Source: an uncultured Poribacteria bacterium (GTDB taxonomy: Bacteria; Poribacteria; WGA-4E; PCPOR2b). Taken from it: a DNA stretch of 64,000 nt. The notes under the pieces are model-generated. The model did not search any database. It was not told where the DNA came from and saw nothing but the letters and a program-made list of their open reading frames with translations. The position numbers and the translations under genes were made by a program. Shown piece by piece: positions 54,341-63,086 of the stretch; the first letter of the stretch is position 1; each line of letters begins with the position of its first letter. The stretch is taken from contig OY282444.1 of assembly GCA_958296125.1 (NCBI GenBank), positions 3,257,623 through 3,321,622 of the forward strand, given 5' to 3'.

Positions 54341-55252
54341 ATGAGTTGGAAAGAAGAACTCGCCTCCCTCACCCAAAACCGAAACAACTCTTCCAAACTA
54401 CGCTTTGACGAGCCGCTCAGTAAACACAACTATTTTGGAATAGGTGGTGACGCGGCAGCGTATTTTGAAGTGAGTACCACCGGCGAATTGGCGTACGTGG
54501 TCCAACTGAAAAAGCGTTGGAAAGTCCCGGTTGCCATCATTGGTCGAGGGTCGAACCTGCTGGTCAGCGATGCCAGATATCCGGGAATCGCTGTCCGACT
54601 AATCGGGGAATTTAATCGACTGGAATTTGACCAAAACCGCGCTCACGTAGGCACAGGCGTTTCCCTGCCACGGCTATCGAAAACGGCAGCGAGTCACGGA
54701 TTGAGCGGTGTTGAGTTTGCCCTTGGGATTCCGGGTTCCGTCGGTGGGGCACTGATTATGAATGCAGGTGCTTGGGGCAGCAGCTTTGGTGACTTGGTCG
54801 AGCGTGTGCAGGTGATGACGGACGAAGGCGAATTAATCGATCTCAGCCATGATGACGCACAATTTAGCTATCGTCATAGCGGCTTGAAAACCTACTTCTG
54901 CGTTACAGGGGCAATACTCAACCTAACTCCCGGCGATGCGGAGGAAGTTGCCAACCTTATGCAGAATCTCTATAACCAGAAAATCACGAGCCAACCCTTT
55001 GCGGAGGAGAATGCGGGGTGTATGTTCAAGAACCCGCCCGGTCATTCTGCTGGAAAGTTAATCGATGAATGCGGCTTGAAAGGCTATCGAGTTGGTGGGG
55101 CGGAGGTGTCCAAAATCCACGGGAACTTTATCCTCAACCTTGATAACGCAACCGCTCAAGATGTATTAACGCTCGTCCGCCATATCCAGGACCACGTCAA
55201 ACGAGAGCGCGGTGTTGATCTAGAGATGGAAGTTCAACTGCTGGGGTTTTGA
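54341..55252 (+). CDS. murB: UDP-N-acetylenolpyruvoylglucosamine reductase
   Basis: The 303-residue MurB has the FAD-binding domain with NYFGIGGDAAAYFEV, GRGSNLLVSDARYPGIAV and GIPGSVGGALIMNAGAWG. It has the catalytic Arg region FSYRHSGLK (about 177), the C-terminal proton-donor motif as AGCMFKNPPGHSAGKLID (Cys in the Ser/Cys position, about 226), and a final Glu in LEMEVQLLGF. It makes UDP-MurNAc for peptidoglycan. No mur or ddl neighbour is present. ATG after AAAGGAA. Confidence 0.93.
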   Translation: MSWKEELASLTQNRNNSSKLRFDEPLSKHNYFGIGGDAAAYFEVSTTGELAYVVQLKKRWKVPVAIIGRGSNLLVSDARYPGIAVRLIGEFNRLEFDQNRAHVGTGVSLPRLSKTAASHGLSGVEFALGIPGSVGGALIMNAGAWGSSFGDLVERVQVMTDEGELIDLSHDDAQFSYRHSGLKTYFCVTGAILNLTPGDAEEVANLMQNLYNQKITSQPFAEENAGCMFKNPPGHSAGKLIDECGLKGYRVGGAEVSKIHGNFILNLDNATAQDVLTLVRHIQDHVKRERGVDLEMEVQLLGF

Positions 55253-55306
55253 AAGTGAAAGCAGCTCGAATCCTCACCGAATTTAACATGAGAAGAGGGG
55301 GATAAA

Positions 55307-56173
55307 ATGCTGAAATCTATAAGTGAAGATGTAATCAAAGCTGCCCAAGCGATTTCATATCCACCGGAGCTTTATCATTTCGATTCAGTTGCGGAAGGGA
55401 TTTGGGGCGGTTTTGAAGCCGTAACGGATGCGGATGTACAATTTTTTCACAAGCACGGATACCTAGTCATCCACGATGCGTTCAGTCCAAAAGAGGTACG
55501 CGAAACATTGGAGGGGATGCTGTATCTGATGGACGGGAAACATCCAGATTACCGGGGCATTCAATATGAACGGAAGCTAGTGAAACAAAAATCAGTGTTG
55601 TCCACGGAAGAGCGGCGCGATATTATCCGCAAGATCGCTAGCTTTGTGGAATACGAACCGCGTTTGAAAGCGATATCCGAGCATGAAAGACTAATCGCCG
55701 TTGTTCAACGCCTGATCGAGGAAACGCCCAAGCTGTTCCAAGATATGGGATTGATTAAACCGCCGCACATCGGTTCAGAGAAGCCATGGCATCAAGATTC
55801 CGCCTACTTCAATTTACCGTTGGATACACCGGTCGTCGCTGCTTGGATTGCGTTGGATGAAGCCACCCCTGAAAATGGCTGTATGCACATCATCCCCGGT
55901 TCTCATAGAGAGGGTCCAGTGGTGCATTTCAACCGGCGCGATTGGCAGATCTGCGATACGTATGTCCCCGTGGATCGAGAGGTGATGGTGCCGCTCAAGC
56001 CGGGAGGCTGCCTATTTTGGCATGGACTGTTGCATCACGGTACGCCGGCAAATCGATCGAATTTGCGCCGCCGGGCACTGCAATTCCACTATTGTCCCGA
56101 AAGCACCGGAAGCATCAAGACCGCAGAACGGATGGAGGCATTCGGGAGCAAAGGCAAAGATGTTGAGTGTTAA
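55307..56173 (+). CDS. Phytanoyl-CoA dioxygenase (PhyH) family Fe(II)/2-oxoglutarate oxygenase
   Basis: The 288-residue protein carries a canonical HxD iron motif, KPWHQDSAYF (about 162-164), followed by VAAWIALDEATPENGCMHIIPGSH, the usual PhyH middle block. The distal His in GLLHHGTPANRS (about 243-244) and a 2-oxoglutarate Arg (RRRALQFHY) are also present. It hydroxylates or oxidises an unknown small molecule in the cytoplasm. It is one of three in this region (58540, 59427), and the only one next to the methyltransferase gene. ATG after GAGGGGG. Confidence 0.87.
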   Translation: MLKSISEDVIKAAQAISYPPELYHFDSVAEGIWGGFEAVTDADVQFFHKHGYLVIHDAFSPKEVRETLEGMLYLMDGKHPDYRGIQYERKLVKQKSVLSTEERRDIIRKIASFVEYEPRLKAISEHERLIAVVQRLIEETPKLFQDMGLIKPPHIGSEKPWHQDSAYFNLPLDTPVVAAWIALDEATPENGCMHIIPGSHREGPVVHFNRRDWQICDTYVPVDREVMVPLKPGGCLFWHGLLHHGTPANRSNLRRRALQFHYCPESTGSIKTAERMEAFGSKGKDVEC

Positions 56174-56216
56174 ACACAGAAATGTACAGTGACTTAAATC
56201 AATCAAGCAGGGAGTT

Positions 56217-58241
56217 ATGCGTTATATCGGCAGTAAATGGAACCTACTATCCCATATTGAAGGGGTGGTTGACAGTTTGGGAGTTAAGGAGGGGATATTT
56301 TGCGACCTATTCGCGGGAACAGCGTGCGTTGCGGCACACTTCAAACGCCGAGGATTTCAGATTATCTCTAACGATCTTCTCGAACTCTCCTACGCTTTTC
56401 AAAGAGCGTTGATTGTCAACAATGAGGAACCCGAATTTGCCGATATTGTCGAAACACTCGGTGATGTACAAGATGATAGCCTGTTTGCTAATCTCTCACC
56501 ATACCATAAGACGGTTGCTTGGTTGAACTGTTTCCCCGGCAAGAAAGGATTTATTTTTCATAATTATTGTCCATTAGGGAATAATGAATACGGTCGGCAA
56601 TACCTATCTGATAGCAATGGACAGAAGATTGACGCGATCCGCCAACAGATTCAGCAGTGGCGCGATGCGGGTGAAATCACAGAGAACGAGTTTTATTTGT
56701 TGCTCCTGCCGCTGTTGGAGGCGACATCGAAGGTTGCGAATATTTCCGGAACTTACGGCGCGTATCTGAAGCATTGGGACGCTCGGACTTATAAAGATTT
56801 GCTCATGATTCCGGCTGAGATTATTCGATCGGATTTGTCACATCAAGTGTTTCGGGGTGATGCAAACCAGTTGATTGAAAATATTAAGTGCGATGTGCTC
56901 TACCTCGATCCGCCGTACAACACGCGTCAGTATATCACCAACTACCACCTGTTGGAGACAATTGCGCGGTATGATGCTCCCTCACTGCATGGGAAAACAG
57001 GGCTGCGCAACTATGAAGACGGGGAAAAATCGGCGTACTGCTCCAAATCAGATTGTCATCGTGTGTTCCAAGACCTAATCGAAAAGACAGACGCACGGTA
57101 TATTATAGTGAGTTACAACAACGAAGGCATCCTGTCCCGCGATGAGGTGATGTCTATCCTTTCCCTTCGAGGTGAACCTCACTGCGATTCTCCCATTGAT
57201 TACCGGCGGTTCAAAAGCAATTCTCATGGCGATCAACCCACTTTAGACAACCGTGTGCAAGAGTTGCTGTTTTACCTCGAAGTGAGGACAATCCCCAAAA
57301 AATCTCGACCAAAAAGTCAAGTAAAAGAGCCAAAACGGCGTTACGACCCGCGAAACCCGCTTAATGATCTCTCTGGAAGCGAGTGGACATATTTCCTCAA
57401 CTCGGTTGAACTAGAAGGTGCCGAACACAATGTGGGAAGACTCAACGAGCTGTCCGAGGAGGAGTGGGCAATTGCATCGGCACCCGTCTGGGATACACAC
57501 TATCCGACCAATGGTCCCCAATCTGATGCCCATCATATTCGGAAGCAGCACCCTTCGCCCAAACCACCGGCGTTGATGAAACGCCTGATTGAGTTTTTTA
57601 CGAAAAAGGGAGGACGTGTTTTAGATCCGTTTGTTGGAGTTGGCGGAACGTTGTTAGCATGTTCAATGACAGGTAGACATGGCATCGGGATTGACCTTTC
57701 GCGGGAATATCTTGAGGTTTACCATCAAGCCTGCGCTGAACTTGGCTTGGAACCACAGCCCTTCTTTTGTGAGGATGCGAGGAATTTAGAGAATTTCTTA
57801 GGAGAAGTTGCGCCGTTCGATCTGGTTTTGACCGACCCGCCCTACGGTGATATGCTCTCCCGGAAGCGCAGCGGCGACCGAAAAAAGAGGACAGGAGATG
57901 ATAGTCCAACGCCCTTTACAGATAGCCCTGATGATTTGGGAAATATGTCGCCTTCCGAGTTTTACGAATCACTCAAAGCCGTAATCGTTCAAGCGATGCA
58001 TCACCTCAAACCGAAAGGGTACGTTGTCATTTTCTGCAAAGACCTTCAACCGACAGAAAATTATCACAACATGATTCATGCCGATGTTGTCAAGAACCTT
58101 GCCGATGTCGAAAATTTGCGGTTTCGGGGCTACAAGATCTGGTATGATAAATCGTTGAAGCTTTACCCGTTCGGTTATCCGTATGCTTACGTTTCCAATC
58201 AACTCCATCAATTCAGCTTGATTTTCCGAAAGGAAGAGTAG
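56217..58241 (+). CDS. Fused double DNA methyltransferase: D12-class N6A domain plus N4/N6-type domain
   Basis: The 674-residue protein joins two methylase domains. The N-terminal one (about 1-360) resembles D12-class adenine methylases, opening with MRYIGSKWNLL and with DLFAGTACVAAHF (about 30) and VLYLDPPYNTRQY (DPPY, about 232-235). The C-terminal one (about 430-674) has HPSPKPPALMKRLIE, VLDPFVGVGGTLLA (about 470) and LVLTDPPYGDML (DPPY, about 539-542), with motif I before motif IV. Two complete, differently arranged catalytic sites suggest methylation of both strands of an asymmetric target. No restriction endonuclease or specificity gene is visible on either side. AGGGAG precedes ATG by four bases. 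Confidence 0.86.
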   Translation: MRYIGSKWNLLSHIEGVVDSLGVKEGIFCDLFAGTACVAAHFKRRGFQIISNDLLELSYAFQRALIVNNEEPEFADIVETLGDVQDDSLFANLSPYHKTVAWLNCFPGKKGFIFHNYCPLGNNEYGRQYLSDSNGQKIDAIRQQIQQWRDAGEITENEFYLLLLPLLEATSKVANISGTYGAYLKHWDARTYKDLLMIPAEIIRSDLSHQVFRGDANQLIENIKCDVLYLDPPYNTRQYITNYHLLETIARYDAPSLHGKTGLRNYEDGEKSAYCSKSDCHRVFQDLIEKTDARYIIVSYNNEGILSRDEVMSILSLRGEPHCDSPIDYRRFKSNSHGDQPTLDNRVQELLFYLEVRTIPKKSRPKSQVKEPKRRYDPRNPLNDLSGSEWTYFLNSVELEGAEHNVGRLNELSEEEWAIASAPVWDTHYPTNGPQSDAHHIRKQHPSPKPPALMKRLIEFFTKKGGRVLDPFVGVGGTLLACSMTGRHGIGIDLSREYLEVYHQACAELGLEPQPFFCEDARNLENFLGEVAPFDLVLTDPPYGDMLSRKRSGDRKKRTGDDSPTPFTDSPDDLGNMSPSEFYESLKAVIVQAMHHLKPKGYVVIFCKDLQPTENYHNMIHADVVKNLADVENLRFRGYKIWYDKSLKLYPFGYPYAYVSNQLHQFSLIFRKEE

Positions 58242-58265
58242 GTGATTTGCTGGAACAATGAAGAC

Positions 58266-58296
58266 TTGACACATTCGTATGAGTGTTGTTTAATAT
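58266..58296 (+). promoter_or_regulatory. Possible promoter ahead of PhyH gene 58540
   Basis: TTGACA (58266-58271) with TAATAT (58291-58296) at 19 bp, or TTAATA at 18 bp. The leader would contain the MITE-like element (58324-58465) and be about 240 nt long. Confidence 0.4.
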
Positions 58297-58323
58297 TTTC
58301 TGTATCAACACGACCCAGAATAA

Positions 58324-58465
58324 TTGAGGGGTGCTCATAATAATGGTCTGAATCCAGATTTTCAGGAGTTAAGGATTAACAGGAGCCTCCTCAACACCTG
58401 AACTGATGTGAGGGGGTCGGGATTCGCTAGGTAAATGTAGTCCGCCATTTATGAGCACCCTTCAA
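58324..58465. mobile_element. MITE-like element with 17 bp terminal inverted repeats and 4 bp target duplication
   Basis: Left end TTGAGGGGTGCTCATAA (58324-58340) and right end TTATGAGCACCCTTCAA (58449-58465) are inverted repeats with one mismatch. Directly outside, ATAA occurs at 58320-58323 and at 58466-58469, a 4 bp target-site duplication. The 142 bp interior has only small hairpins (CTGAA/TTCAG) and no ORF. This is the pattern of a non-autonomous transposon; no matching transposase is in the window. Confidence 0.75.
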
Positions 58466-58539
58466 ATAAGTAAAGCCGTTTCAAGGTATGGAAGCGGAGT
58501 CGATGAATTAGGTCAATTTTCTACTACAGGAGGATTCTC

Positions 58540-59343
58540 ATGCTAACGCAAGCACAAATTGACGCATATAACAAAGAGGGTTACGTCAAAGTTGAAGGGC
58601 TTTTCACCCCCGCAGAGGTTGAAGATCTCGGATCTGAAATGGTTCGGATTATTGGTGAATGGGGCGAAGAAACTATCGGTTGGCGGGGACCGTGGCGCGA
58701 AAAGTATTTGGCAGAAGATGAACAGCAGACGACCAAAGCGGTGTTCATGCACAACCCCCATTTTTATTCAGCAACTTGGGGACGCGTGATGTTTCACGAA
58801 AGGTTAGTGGGGTGCGTACAGGATCTCATCGGTCCCAGTATTCAGTGGCATCACACCGTTTTACACGCAAAGCCCCCGGAACGAGGGACACCCTTCCCGA
58901 TGCACCAAGACTATCCCTTCTATCCCCACGACGGTCTCAATTTTGTCGACTGTCTGGTCCACCTCGACGATACGCCGCTTGAGAGCGGGAGTCTCTGCGT
59001 CGTGCCGGGCAGCCATAAGAATGGTGGGCTTGAACACATCATGGGACCTGACACCGCTCCTCATCTGCCAACCGATGTATATCACCCGGATAAAGTGGAG
59101 TCTATTCCCATACCTGCCAGGGCGGGGGATGTGATATTTTTTAGCTACTGCGCGATCCATTGGTCTAATGTCAACAGAACCGATCAGTGGCGCCGGTCAG
59201 TTCGTTTTGGCTATCACGATTCGGCGATGCGCCCCGTTGGTCGATATGAGGATGACCCGTACCGGATTAATCCTAACAACATACTGGAGGGTAACACCAA
59301 TACCATTGTATCCGGCTTTAAGACGAATCCAGACGCGAACTAA
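58540..59343 (+). CDS. Phytanoyl-CoA dioxygenase (PhyH) family oxygenase (second copy)
   Basis: The 267-residue protein has an N-terminal YNKEGYVKVEGLFTPAEVED, the PhyH entry block. The iron motif is FPMHQDYPF (HxD, about 121-124), followed by VDCLVHLDDTPLESGSLCVV and GSHKNGG. The distal His is in YCAIHWSNVNRT (about 207), with Arg (RRSVRFGYH) for 2-oxoglutarate. It is therefore a canonical Fe/2OG enzyme with unknown substrate, probably paired with the next gene (59427, 83 bp on). ATG after CAGGAGG. Confidence 0.88.
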   Translation: MLTQAQIDAYNKEGYVKVEGLFTPAEVEDLGSEMVRIIGEWGEETIGWRGPWREKYLAEDEQQTTKAVFMHNPHFYSATWGRVMFHERLVGCVQDLIGPSIQWHHTVLHAKPPERGTPFPMHQDYPFYPHDGLNFVDCLVHLDDTPLESGSLCVVPGSHKNGGLEHIMGPDTAPHLPTDVYHPDKVESIPIPARAGDVIFFSYCAIHWSNVNRTDQWRRSVRFGYHDSAMRPVGRYEDDPYRINPNNILEGNTNTIVSGFKTNPDAN

Positions 59344-59426
59344 TCGGCCAGGAAGTGGGAGAGAATTCTTTTCCTTATCCTGCTCATCCTTGAATCCCGA
59401 TTGATTTTTGGAGGAGATATTCTTCT

Positions 59427-60314
59427 ATGGCATTAACAGAAACAACTTACGCGAAACCGTTCATCGTTGATAAGAATCTGGGCACGAATTTAGACCCGGA
59501 CCTGACCGACTTAACCCGCACCAATGCGGATGGCAAACCGGTGATCGAACTCACTCAGGAACAGAAATATATTTTCGATAGTAAAGGGTGGGTATTGATT
59601 CCGGGCGTATTGACAGAAAACGAAGTTAAAGAGATGCGGGAATTTGGCTGCCAACTACATCATGACCCGGATTCTATCCCTGAACATGAGCGTTCTCCTC
59701 TTGGTGGCCCTATGCAAAGACTCGCTGACCATCCGCTCGTTGTGGGGTTCATGAACGAATTTGTGGCGTATCCGGCGTTAGCGAGCCAGGATTGCTACGG
59801 CTTCCGTATGGAATCTTGCAGCCTATTCTACCGAACAGCTGGCGATGGTGCCTTCGGACCGCACAACGGTAATGGGCTGTGGCGTTTTCCGGGCGATTCA
59901 CATTTCTACCACTGCGTCCCCGGTAGGGCACATAGCGGTCTAACCCGTGTGGTATGGGAACTGAACCCAGTGAAACAAGGGCAGGGCGGTACACTGTTTG
60001 TCACCGCAAGCCATAAGGCGGTATACACCGCCCCCCAAGGTATTCAGGACCCCAATTCACCCCTTTGGGACACCTATTCCTGTCCCGCCGGTTCTTTGAT
60101 GTTTTTCACCGAAGCCCTGACTCACAGCGGCACGCAATGGACAAACACAGAGAATGACCGGCTCGCTATCTTTAGTTGTTACAACACAGTTGACACCAAA
60201 TGGCACGACTGGGATCCACACCCGAAACTCCTAGAATTAATGCCGCCAAAACGTCGCACCCTTTTCCGGCCCGTTCATGCCGCGAACAATCTGATTAGCC
60301 CGGAGAATGTCTAA
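59427..60314 (+). CDS. Divergent PhyH-like protein lacking the HxD carboxylate
   Basis: The 295-residue protein has PhyH-type blocks (QKYIFDSKGWVLIPGVLTEN, the double-stranded helix segments VVWELNPVKQGQGGTLFVTAS and SHKAVY). Where other members have HxD it reads GPHNGNGLW (about 146), so the iron-binding Asp appears to be Gly. The distal His is in ALTHSGTQW (about 232). An HxG or HxA motif occurs in Fe/2OG halogenases, but many uncharacterised planctomycete- and poribacterial-type PhyH proteins also carry H-G-G or H-N-G here. Activity, if any, is unknown. Start ATG after TTGGAGG. The protein lies close to PhyH 58540 and probably shares its transcript. Confidence 0.78.
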   Translation: MALTETTYAKPFIVDKNLGTNLDPDLTDLTRTNADGKPVIELTQEQKYIFDSKGWVLIPGVLTENEVKEMREFGCQLHHDPDSIPEHERSPLGGPMQRLADHPLVVGFMNEFVAYPALASQDCYGFRMESCSLFYRTAGDGAFGPHNGNGLWRFPGDSHFYHCVPGRAHSGLTRVVWELNPVKQGQGGTLFVTASHKAVYTAPQGIQDPNSPLWDTYSCPAGSLMFFTEALTHSGTQWTNTENDRLAIFSCYNTVDTKWHDWDPHPKLLELMPPKRRTLFRPVHAANNLISPENV

Positions 60315-60522
60315 AAAAGGGCACCAATCTGATCTGTCAAAAAAAGACAAACTGTCTACGTGAGTTGAGTGATTGATCCAATCTTGCGGTCAACCCCTCA
60401 TCTCCTGATTCCGTTGTATTGTTCTGATACTTGCAAAGGCCTCAGGATAGGCTTGTAGACTACCTAACCTTGTCTCTTGTAGGGCTATTTAGTTTTCCGT
60501 TTTTTGACCGATTTTGGCGGGT

Positions 60523-60568
60523 AGTCCGTGCCTGCCAGCCTGCCCCGCCCCTGATCTCGGAACGGACT
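60523..60568. repeat. GTCCGT-family palindrome
   Basis: AGTCCGTGCC (60523-60532) and GGAACGGACT (60559-60568) are the arms around a GC-rich loop. It is the third member of the family with 1468-1505 and 7904-7933, in the same orientation as the first. Confidence 0.6.
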
Positions 60569-60604
60569 GAAGAATTAAGTGCTCCTATGTCTCTTGCTAA
60601 AAAC

Positions 60605-60633
60605 TTGTATTTCTAACAAAAATACGCTATAAT
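60605..60633 (+). promoter_or_regulatory. Sigma-70-like promoter of the aminotransferase gene
   Basis: TTGTAT (60605-60610), 17 bp, TATAAT (60628-60633). This puts the TSS near 60640, so the favoured start is the ATG at 60763, after a GAGGAG, rather than the GTG at 60664. Confidence 0.55.
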
Positions 60634-60762
60634 TGTTATCAAACGAAAGGGACGGTTTCCTAAGTGTCGAAACAACACGATGAAACCGGAACTTTAGCGT
60701 GTGCGAATTACTGTCAAGATTTCCATGCGAGGATCCGATCACCGTTTTTAGAGGAGAATATG

Positions 60763-61908
60763 ATGGCTAAAGACTTTGCTTTTACAGGTGGACGCCCCGA
60801 CCCGTATACGTTTCCAACAGAGGGATTGATTAAAGCCAGTGAAAAAGCACTCCGTAAGTTAGGCGGAGAACTTGTGAACTATCCCGGTGAACAGGGATAT
60901 GTGGGCTTACGTGAGTTGGCATCAATGCGCTTTGAACGGCGGGAAGGTGTGCCGTTAAACATTGATGACATTTCAATTACGTCCGGCTCCATGCAGGCAC
61001 TCGAACTTGTCTTAGGCACCTTCATCAAGCCCGGAGATACGGTTTTAACCGAAGAGTTTACCTATAGTGGTACGCTCGGCATCATGCGACACCTCAAAGC
61101 GAATATCGTGGGTGTGCCAATGGACTACATTGACGGCATGAACATGGACGCTCTTGAGGAAAAGCTGAAAGAACTTAAGGCTCAGAATATTAAGCCAAGT
61201 TTCATCTATACCACTTCCAATCACCAAAATCCCACGTCGGCAATCCTTTCGCTAGAACGCCGAAAGCGGATGTTGGAATTGGCAGAGGAATATGATACCT
61301 TGATTGTTGAGGATGATTGTTACGGCGACATTGACTTTGTGCCAGACCCGACACCTGACGCGCTTTATAAACTTGATTCGTCCAACCGCGTCATCTTAAT
61401 TGCGACCTTCTCGAAGATTCTCGGCTGCGGTCTCCGTCAGGGATATTTCGTCTCCAAATCGCCATATAAAGAAATGATTCACACAAATCGGTGGGACGGC
61501 GGATGTAGCGCATTGGCGAGCGCAATCGTGGCAGAGTTCTTCAAAGAACATCTCGATGAACACCTCGCTACGACAAACGCTGCGGTGGGCGCAAAATGCC
61601 GCGCGGTGGTCGATACGCTCCGAGCAAATGTCAGCGACATCTGTACTTGGACTGAGCCGCGCGGTGGGCTTTTCCTCTGGATCGATTTGCCGGAAACGAC
61701 AGATATGGACAAGATCGCAGAAATTGCTGGGCAGCACCAAGTCGGTTACAGCAACGGTAGCGGATTCCATTATCGGGGCGATTCCATCAGGAGCATCCGC
61801 TTGGCTTATGCTTACACCCACATTGATCATGTTGCCGAAGGCATCACCTACCTCTGTGATGCTATTCGCGCAGCGCAAGTCGAATCGGTTGACATCGCAG
61901 CCGATTAA
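60763..61908 (+). CDS. PLP-dependent aminotransferase, class I/II (2-aminoadipate-transaminase-like)
   Basis: The 381-residue fold-type I aminotransferase has FTGGRPDPYTFPTEGL at the N terminus, the substrate loop NYPGEQGYVGLREL, SGSMQALELVLG (PLP phosphate loop), YTTSNHQNPTSAI, IVEDDCYGDIDF (Asp for the pyridine N) and the Schiff-base Lys in IATFSKILGCGLRQGY (about 217). It is most like LysN/MocR-type aminotransferases but has no DNA-binding domain. Substrate not readable. GAGGAG lies 6 bases before the second of two ATGs. Confidence 0.9.
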   Translation: MAKDFAFTGGRPDPYTFPTEGLIKASEKALRKLGGELVNYPGEQGYVGLRELASMRFERREGVPLNIDDISITSGSMQALELVLGTFIKPGDTVLTEEFTYSGTLGIMRHLKANIVGVPMDYIDGMNMDALEEKLKELKAQNIKPSFIYTTSNHQNPTSAILSLERRKRMLELAEEYDTLIVEDDCYGDIDFVPDPTPDALYKLDSSNRVILIATFSKILGCGLRQGYFVSKSPYKEMIHTNRWDGGCSALASAIVAEFFKEHLDEHLATTNAAVGAKCRAVVDTLRANVSDICTWTEPRGGLFLWIDLPETTDMDKIAEIAGQHQVGYSNGSGFHYRGDSIRSIRLAYAYTHIDHVAEGITYLCDAIRAAQVESVDIAAD

Positions 61909-61958
61909 ATCTCCTGATTTTCGGGATTTCTCTGAAAATCCTTAAATTTGGGTTGAAA

Positions 61959-61987
61959 GCCAGCCAACGCTGCCTCCGTTGGCTGGC
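61959..61987. terminator. Perfect 11 bp GC-rich hairpin after the aminotransferase gene
   Basis: GCCAGCCAACG (61959-61969), loop CTGCCTC, CGTTGGCTGGC (61977-61987). It is 50 bp downstream of the stop and would be very stable. The bases after it are not T-rich, so it might be a REP-like element or an RNA-processing hairpin instead of an intrinsic terminator. Confidence 0.5.
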
Positions 61988-62069
61988 ACTTCCCTTAGAG
62001 GGCAGGGGGATGTGCACTTCAGGGGTTAAAAGACCTCTCAATGCCCCTCAACCGGAGAGAGAACAACAG

Positions 62070-63080
62070 ATGAAAGATCTTAACCAATTTAACAAGTATT
62101 CCCCTCTCATATCAATTTTACTCCTGATTGCATTCCTCTCCATAGGTTGCGCCACTTTAGAAGAGGCACAACGGCGAAAACAGGCGCGAACTAAGCAACA
62201 GCAACAGGAACGGTATGTGACATTTGAACGTCCAACTACTGAAATCGAAACGTCAGCTGATGGCTTGACGCTTGAGAGCGAACACTACACCTTTACCTTT
62301 GCCGAGGACCTATTAAAACACAAAGACTTTGACGAAGCCGACGAACGTCAGAGCATGGGAAAAGGTGCACTGCTGTTTATGGAGAGTCTTTACAATTACG
62401 TCCACGACATCTTCGGTTTTGAACCGAATCACCAACTGAAGGTGAACCTCCGTCAGACCCATCATGGCAGCACACACCTTGCAACAACAGCAACTCGCTC
62501 CAAAACAGTCTATCAAAACGGTGAGTGGCTAAAAATTATTGAAGGGATCGAAATGGATTTCCCGGTTGCGATGTTTAACCAGCGGGATGTCCGGGCGCAC
62601 GAATTGACCCATGCGTTTACAAATATCTACCTGCTTCCAACATGGTTCGCAGAAGGCATTGCGGTTTTGGTTCAGGTTGAATATGCACGGGGCAAGAGCT
62701 TCCGCCGGCTTGATCTCCAAGAAGACTTGAAAACCAATCTTGACGGTGATAATGCCGTTCAAAATTGGAAGGGCCATCTCAGTACGGATCAATTGACTCA
62801 ATGGCGGTATAGCTATTCCTACTCAATTGTGGCAGAATTGAAAAAGCGATTCGGTGAGGATTTTTATCCGACTGTCTTTCGTTTAATCGAAGAGGATCAG
62901 CTCCATCAAAGATTGCCCGGTGAAATGACCACCAGCTTTCTGGTTTACTACTTGAGCAAAGCCGCCGGTCAGGAGCTTGTCCCATTTTTTAAAGAACTTA
63001 AATTCAATGTCCGCCGTTTAACCAAATCGGAAATTGTGTCGATTATCATGCAAGCAAATCAGGAGCAACTTGGGAGGTAA
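62070..63080 (+). CDS. Lipoprotein with gluzincin-type zinc peptidase domain
   Basis: The 336-residue protein has a lipobox LSIGC (Cys27) after a hydrophobic helix, so it is a lipoprotein. A Gln/Lys/Arg-rich linker leads to the metallopeptidase-like domain with HELTHAFTNIYLLP (HExxH, about 177-181) and, 14 residues later, FAEGIAVLVQ supplying the third ligand Glu. The spacing fits Peptidase_MA-like gluzincins. It probably acts at the cell envelope. The next gene (63087) is 6 bp away and also a lipoprotein, so the two likely work together. Start is ATG 62070; an upstream in-frame start at 61953 would lie in the hairpin region. Confidence 0.85.
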   Translation: MKDLNQFNKYSPLISILLLIAFLSIGCATLEEAQRRKQARTKQQQQERYVTFERPTTEIETSADGLTLESEHYTFTFAEDLLKHKDFDEADERQSMGKGALLFMESLYNYVHDIFGFEPNHQLKVNLRQTHHGSTHLATTATRSKTVYQNGEWLKIIEGIEMDFPVAMFNQRDVRAHELTHAFTNIYLLPTWFAEGIAVLVQVEYARGKSFRRLDLQEDLKTNLDGDNAVQNWKGHLSTDQLTQWRYSYSYSIVAELKKRFGEDFYPTVFRLIEEDQLHQRLPGEMTTSFLVYYLSKAAGQELVPFFKELKFNVRRLTKSEIVSIIMQANQEQLGR

Positions 63081-63086
63081 AACCAA

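Noticed and set aside
60431-60616. 61-codon ORF upstream of the aminotransferase
   Set aside because: Overlaps the GTCCGT palindrome and the aminotransferase promoter region; no start context.
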